Positions 52,338-54,914 of a stretch of DNA of 54,914 nt are shown piece by piece. This DNA is from UBA11889 sp002313255 (GTDB taxonomy: Bacteria > Pseudomonadota > Gammaproteobacteria > Pseudomonadales > Azotimanducaceae): positions 1-54,914 of the forward strand of contig CAJWQX010000013.1 of NCBI GenBank assembly GCA_913045265.1, written 5' to 3'. The translations under genes were made by a program, and so were the position numbers. The notes under the pieces are model-generated. The model searched no databases, had not been told where the DNA came from, and saw nothing but the letters and a program-made list of their open reading frames with translations. Each line of letters starts with the position of its first letter. Position 1 is the first letter of the stretch.

Positions 52338-53330
52338 ATGGCTGTCGCCTCTCGCGAAGTACACCTCATTGAACGTCCGGAAGGGCTTCCGGTCGCAACG
52401 CAGTTCGAGATCGTCGAAACGACGATCGACGATCCGGCCGAAGGTGAATTCTTAATCCGAAACCAATACATGTCCGTCGATCCTGCCATGCGACCAAGAC
52501 TTTCCAACGGACAGCAGCCGCTTCACAAGCCTTTGGGGGCCGGCACCATTGGAGTTGTGACAGCGAGTCGGCATTCCGCCTTCGCCGAAGGCGACGTCGT
52601 ACAGCACGGGTTGGGGTTTCGCGAATACGTCGTATCAGACGGTCGCGGAGTCAGCCGTCTCGACGCCGCTGGGTTCCCGCCAACTCTTTACATGCACGTG
52701 TTGGGACCGACTGGATTTACCGCATGGGGAGGAATGCTAATTACTGGCGAACTCAAGGATGGCGAAAATGTATTCGTTTCGGCTGCAGCCGGCGCAGTTG
52801 GTTCAGTCGCCGCACAAATTGCGCGGATCAAGGGCTGTTACGTCATCGGGAGCGCCGGCAGCAGCGAAAAGTGCGAATGGCTCGAGAACGAGCTCAGCAT
52901 CGACGTCGCTATCAATTACAAGGAAGGCGTGCTCCGTAAGAATCTAAAAGCCGCAGCCACACAAGGTATCGACGTATATTTCGAAAATGTGGGTGGCGAA
53001 CACTTGGACGCAGCGCTACCACGGATGAACGTCGGAGGGCGCATACCCGTGTGTGGAATGATCTCGGCGTACAACAATTTCGGTGCACGCTCAACGGGAG
53101 TCACGACGCTTTCGAATATGGTCTACCAGCGCATCACCATGCGCGGTTTCGTCGTCACTGATTTTGAGGAGAAACGCGAAAAATTCCTTGACGACATGCG
53201 CGGTTGGGTCGCAGACGGCCAAATGAAGTATCGCGAAACCGTGTTCGAGGGCATCGAACAAGCGGCCGACGCGCTCATTGGACTCTTTACCGGTGAAAAT
53301 ATCGGCAAGGCGCTGGTGAAGCTCGACTGA
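52338..53330 (+). CDS. NADP-dependent oxidoreductase, CurA/PTGR-like (MDR superfamily)
   Basis: 330-residue medium-chain dehydrogenase without zinc ligands. NQYMSVDPAMRPRLSNG at residues 43-59, the nucleotide site SAAAGAVGS and IDVYFENVGGEHLDAALPRM are diagnostic of the leukotriene B4 dehydrogenase/CurA group, which reduces the double bond of enones and alkenals with NADPH. It ends 3 bases from the convergent next gene. Substrate unknown. Confidence 0.92.
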   Translation: MAVASREVHLIERPEGLPVATQFEIVETTIDDPAEGEFLIRNQYMSVDPAMRPRLSNGQQPLHKPLGAGTIGVVTASRHSAFAEGDVVQHGLGFREYVVSDGRGVSRLDAAGFPPTLYMHVLGPTGFTAWGGMLITGELKDGENVFVSAAAGAVGSVAAQIARIKGCYVIGSAGSSEKCEWLENELSIDVAINYKEGVLRKNLKAAATQGIDVYFENVGGEHLDAALPRMNVGGRIPVCGMISAYNNFGARSTGVTTLSNMVYQRITMRGFVVTDFEEKREKFLDDMRGWVADGQMKYRETVFEGIEQAADALIGLFTGENIGKALVKLD

Positions 53331-53333
53331 GAC

Positions 53334-53903
53334 TCAGGACACGTCGGGAAAAGGATCGTCCATATTGTCCGGCAAGGGCACGTCGAACGCGTTGAGGGTT
53401 AACGAAACGAGGCAGTAGTACCCGACGACGCTGACGAGTTCAATCAAACCTTCCTCGTTCCAACTGGAAATCGCTCGTGCGTACGTTGCATCTGAGATGC
53501 GATGAGCGTCCATAAGCTCTGTGGCAACGGACCAGGCTAAGGATTGGGTGCCTTTCAAGACTGGATCGCGACCCAAGCGTATGTTTTCAATCGCAGCCGC
53601 GTCCACACCAGCGGCTCTGGCAAGACGGGCATGCGCCGCGAACTCAAATCTCGCTCGGTGGTGTGCGCCAACAACGCAAATGGCAACTTCTTTGACGTCC
53701 TCCGCGATCGAAGTCTCAAACCGAGCGACTCCGCCCAACGCTTGTACCGCCATTCCAATGCGTGGGGCCCTGACCCAGACTCCAAAAGGACCCACCAAAC
53801 CAATCGGAGTTCCGCCACCACGCGGCCCGCTGTTAATTGCATCCAGGACTGCTAGCTGGTCTTCCGTTAACTGGTCGTGTGCAAGGACTTCAAGTCGGGG
53901 CAT
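53334..53903 (-). CDS. Carboxymuconolactone decarboxylase (CMD/AhpD-like) family protein
   Basis: 189 residues. AICVVGAHHRARFEFAAHAR matches the CMD core helix, but the CxxC pair of peroxidase-active AhpD is absent, so this is not an AhpD-type reductase. AGGAG before ATG 53903 decides the start; the 27-codon extension is not real. Family members with this architecture often lie in catabolic clusters, but no reaction can be assigned. Confidence 0.85.
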   Translation of the reverse strand: MPRLEVLAHDQLTEDQLAVLDAINSGPRGGGTPIGLVGPFGVWVRAPRIGMAVQALGGVARFETSIAEDVKEVAICVVGAHHRARFEFAAHARLARAAGVDAAAIENIRLGRDPVLKGTQSLAWSVATELMDAHRISDATYARAISSWNEEGLIELVSVVGYYCLVSLTLNAFDVPLPDNMDDPFPDVS

Positions 53904-54062
53904 AAAAACTCCTGTTGGCGTTGATTTGTTAGTACGGTAAATAGCGCGGTCGGGCAAAAAACACCAGCGGCTGGGATATACCAACTGATAACACCGTTGC
54001 AGCGGTACTCTCTGACACCGACCGGCTAATCAGGCCGGCCCGTAACCGAAAGTCCGAGCCAA

Positions 54063-54914
54063 TTAGCGTTTTTTTGCGAGGCTCGTATAGATCCTATCAA
54101 TGAAGCCGAGTGATGCGGATTCCTCACCGTACCGATCGGTATAGTCCGCGGTCGGGTTGCTCGCCATTATGTCTTGGAGCGATTCGCCCGCATCCATCAG
54201 CGTTTTCACCCGGTCACGCACCGTGGTCAACATCGCGATGTAGTCGGCAAGAGCATCGGTATCGGTTATTTCGCCGTGTCCTGGGATCACGACCGCTCCC
54301 GGTTCAAGTTGATCCAACGTCTGTTGGCAAAAGGCAATCATGCCGTCGATGTCGCCACCGCTATCCGCATCAATAAAGGGGTAGCCGGTGTTGTTAAAAA
54401 CATCGCCGAGGTGCACCGCGTTGTGGTTCCGGAAAAATACCGCAACGTCGCCCGTCGTGTGCGCCGGGCCGAAATGCATCAAGTCGATGCGTTCGTCGTT
54501 GTAATGGAATCGCATACCGTCATCAAAGGTAATACTGGGTAGCGCGTCAGGCGGATACGGATCCTGCCCATAACGGGTGACAACCAAATTAACCACGCCG
54601 CCCCTCGCCATATCGACCCGCGCATTCGACTGCGCGACGATTTGTGTTCCTGCCGGACCGAGCGCTAGGTTTCCTTGGGCATGATCAAAGTGCCAATGAG
54701 AGTTTATCGCGTAGTCAATCTGCGGACCTTCACGGCTGGCCCGCCTTGATCCCGCAAGGGTCGCAACCGCGTCGTTAATTTTATCCATCATCTCCGGGAA
54801 CTGATCGTCGACGATCATGACGCCGTCGCTGCCAACGGAGACCGCGATATTTCCGCCAACACCGAATAGAACGAATAGGCCATCGCCGACTTTTTCGCTC
54901 CGTATTTCAGTAGC
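54063..54914 (-). CDS. Metallo-beta-lactamase-fold hydrolase (5' end cut by window edge)
   Basis: The reading frame continues to the window edge, giving at least 283 residues. The segment before the first internal Met (GVGGNIAVSVGSDGVMIVDD) is typical of the N-terminal strand of the fold, so the gene starts outside. Zinc-binding HxHxDH is seen in NSHWHFDHAQGN, then a His in GPAHTTGD, an Asp in HLGDVF and the final His in IPGHGE. Such proteins include glyoxalase II-like and quinoprotein-relay enzymes; a signal peptide cannot be judged. Substrate unknown. Confidence 0.9.
   Translation of the reverse strand, partial: ATEIRSEKVGDGLFVLFGVGGNIAVSVGSDGVMIVDDQFPEMMDKINDAVATLAGSRRASREGPQIDYAINSHWHFDHAQGNLALGPAGTQIVAQSNARVDMARGGVVNLVVTRYGQDPYPPDALPSITFDDGMRFHYNDERIDLMHFGPAHTTGDVAVFFRNHNAVHLGDVFNNTGYPFIDADSGGDIDGMIAFCQQTLDQLEPGAVVIPGHGEITDTDALADYIAMLTTVRDRVKTLMDAGESLQDIMASNPTADYTDRYGEESASLGFIDRIYTSLAKKR

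Overview
The window is an ordinary bacterial chromosome segment of roughly 50% G+C with dense, mostly protein-coding content. It looks like a Pseudomonas-type gammaproteobacterium, probably free-living and aerobic. Evidence for this is the gene neighbourhoods cysQ-nudE/yrfG-hslR-pckA, gshA, hemB/trxA-rho, hemCD/argH and lptM-lysA-dapF-DUF484-xerC-HAD. In P. aeruginosa these groups lie within one chromosomal arc (from memory of that genome, not searched here). The PckA N-terminus and the metal-site sequence of HemB are also of the Pseudomonas type. No plasmid, phage, CRISPR or insertion-sequence genes were found.

Layout. 1-4.3 kb: a heterodimeric ABC exporter pair and a tRNA-Phe gene with its own strong promoter, all on the minus strand. 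4.7-12 kb: lipid and small-molecule metabolism, with a ketopantoate-reductase-like enzyme, a phytanoyl-CoA dioxygenase, a very large single-chain biotin-dependent acyl-CoA carboxylase and a thiolase-like protein. Between the last two lies an AT-rich, gene-free island with an orphan promoter, operator-like repeats and a perfect LexA-type palindrome. 12-21 kb: housekeeping genes cysQ, nudE, yrfG, hslR, pckA, gshA, acpH, dsbB and an ABC-F ATPase. 20.8-25 kb: a luciferase-like monooxygenase divergent from a TetR regulator, and a disulfide-reductase-like flavoprotein coupled to a TVP38/TMEM64 membrane protein. 25-37.3 kb: hemB, trxA, a rho leader ORF, rho, hemD, hemC, argH, lptM, lysA, dapF, DUF484, xerC, yigB and thrC. 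37.4-54.9 kb: an accessory catabolic region with isovaleryl-CoA and other acyl-CoA dehydrogenases, a thiolase, an omega-aminotransferase, an SDR, alanine racemase, an AGPS-like FAD oxidase, a carotenoid oxygenase, two hydrolases, a thioesterase, a second phytanoyl-CoA-dioxygenase-like protein, a CurA-like reductase, a carboxymuconolactone-decarboxylase-like protein and a metallo-beta-lactamase-fold protein cut by the right edge.

How the parts work together. The core supplies haem (HemB, HemC, HemD), arginine, lysine/meso-diaminopimelate, threonine, gluconeogenesis (PckA), glutathione and thiol redox (GshA, TrxA, DsbB). The accessory genes point to oxidative breakdown of branched or isoprenoid acyl chains and apocarotenoid- or stilbene-like compounds. 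The most unusual items are the 1134-residue acyl-CoA carboxylase, the gene-free regulatory island at 10.4-10.75 kb and the minus-strand run carrying a carotenoid oxygenase, an AGPS-like oxidase and alanine racemase. No sequence search could be run, so family assignments rest on motifs, length and gene order.
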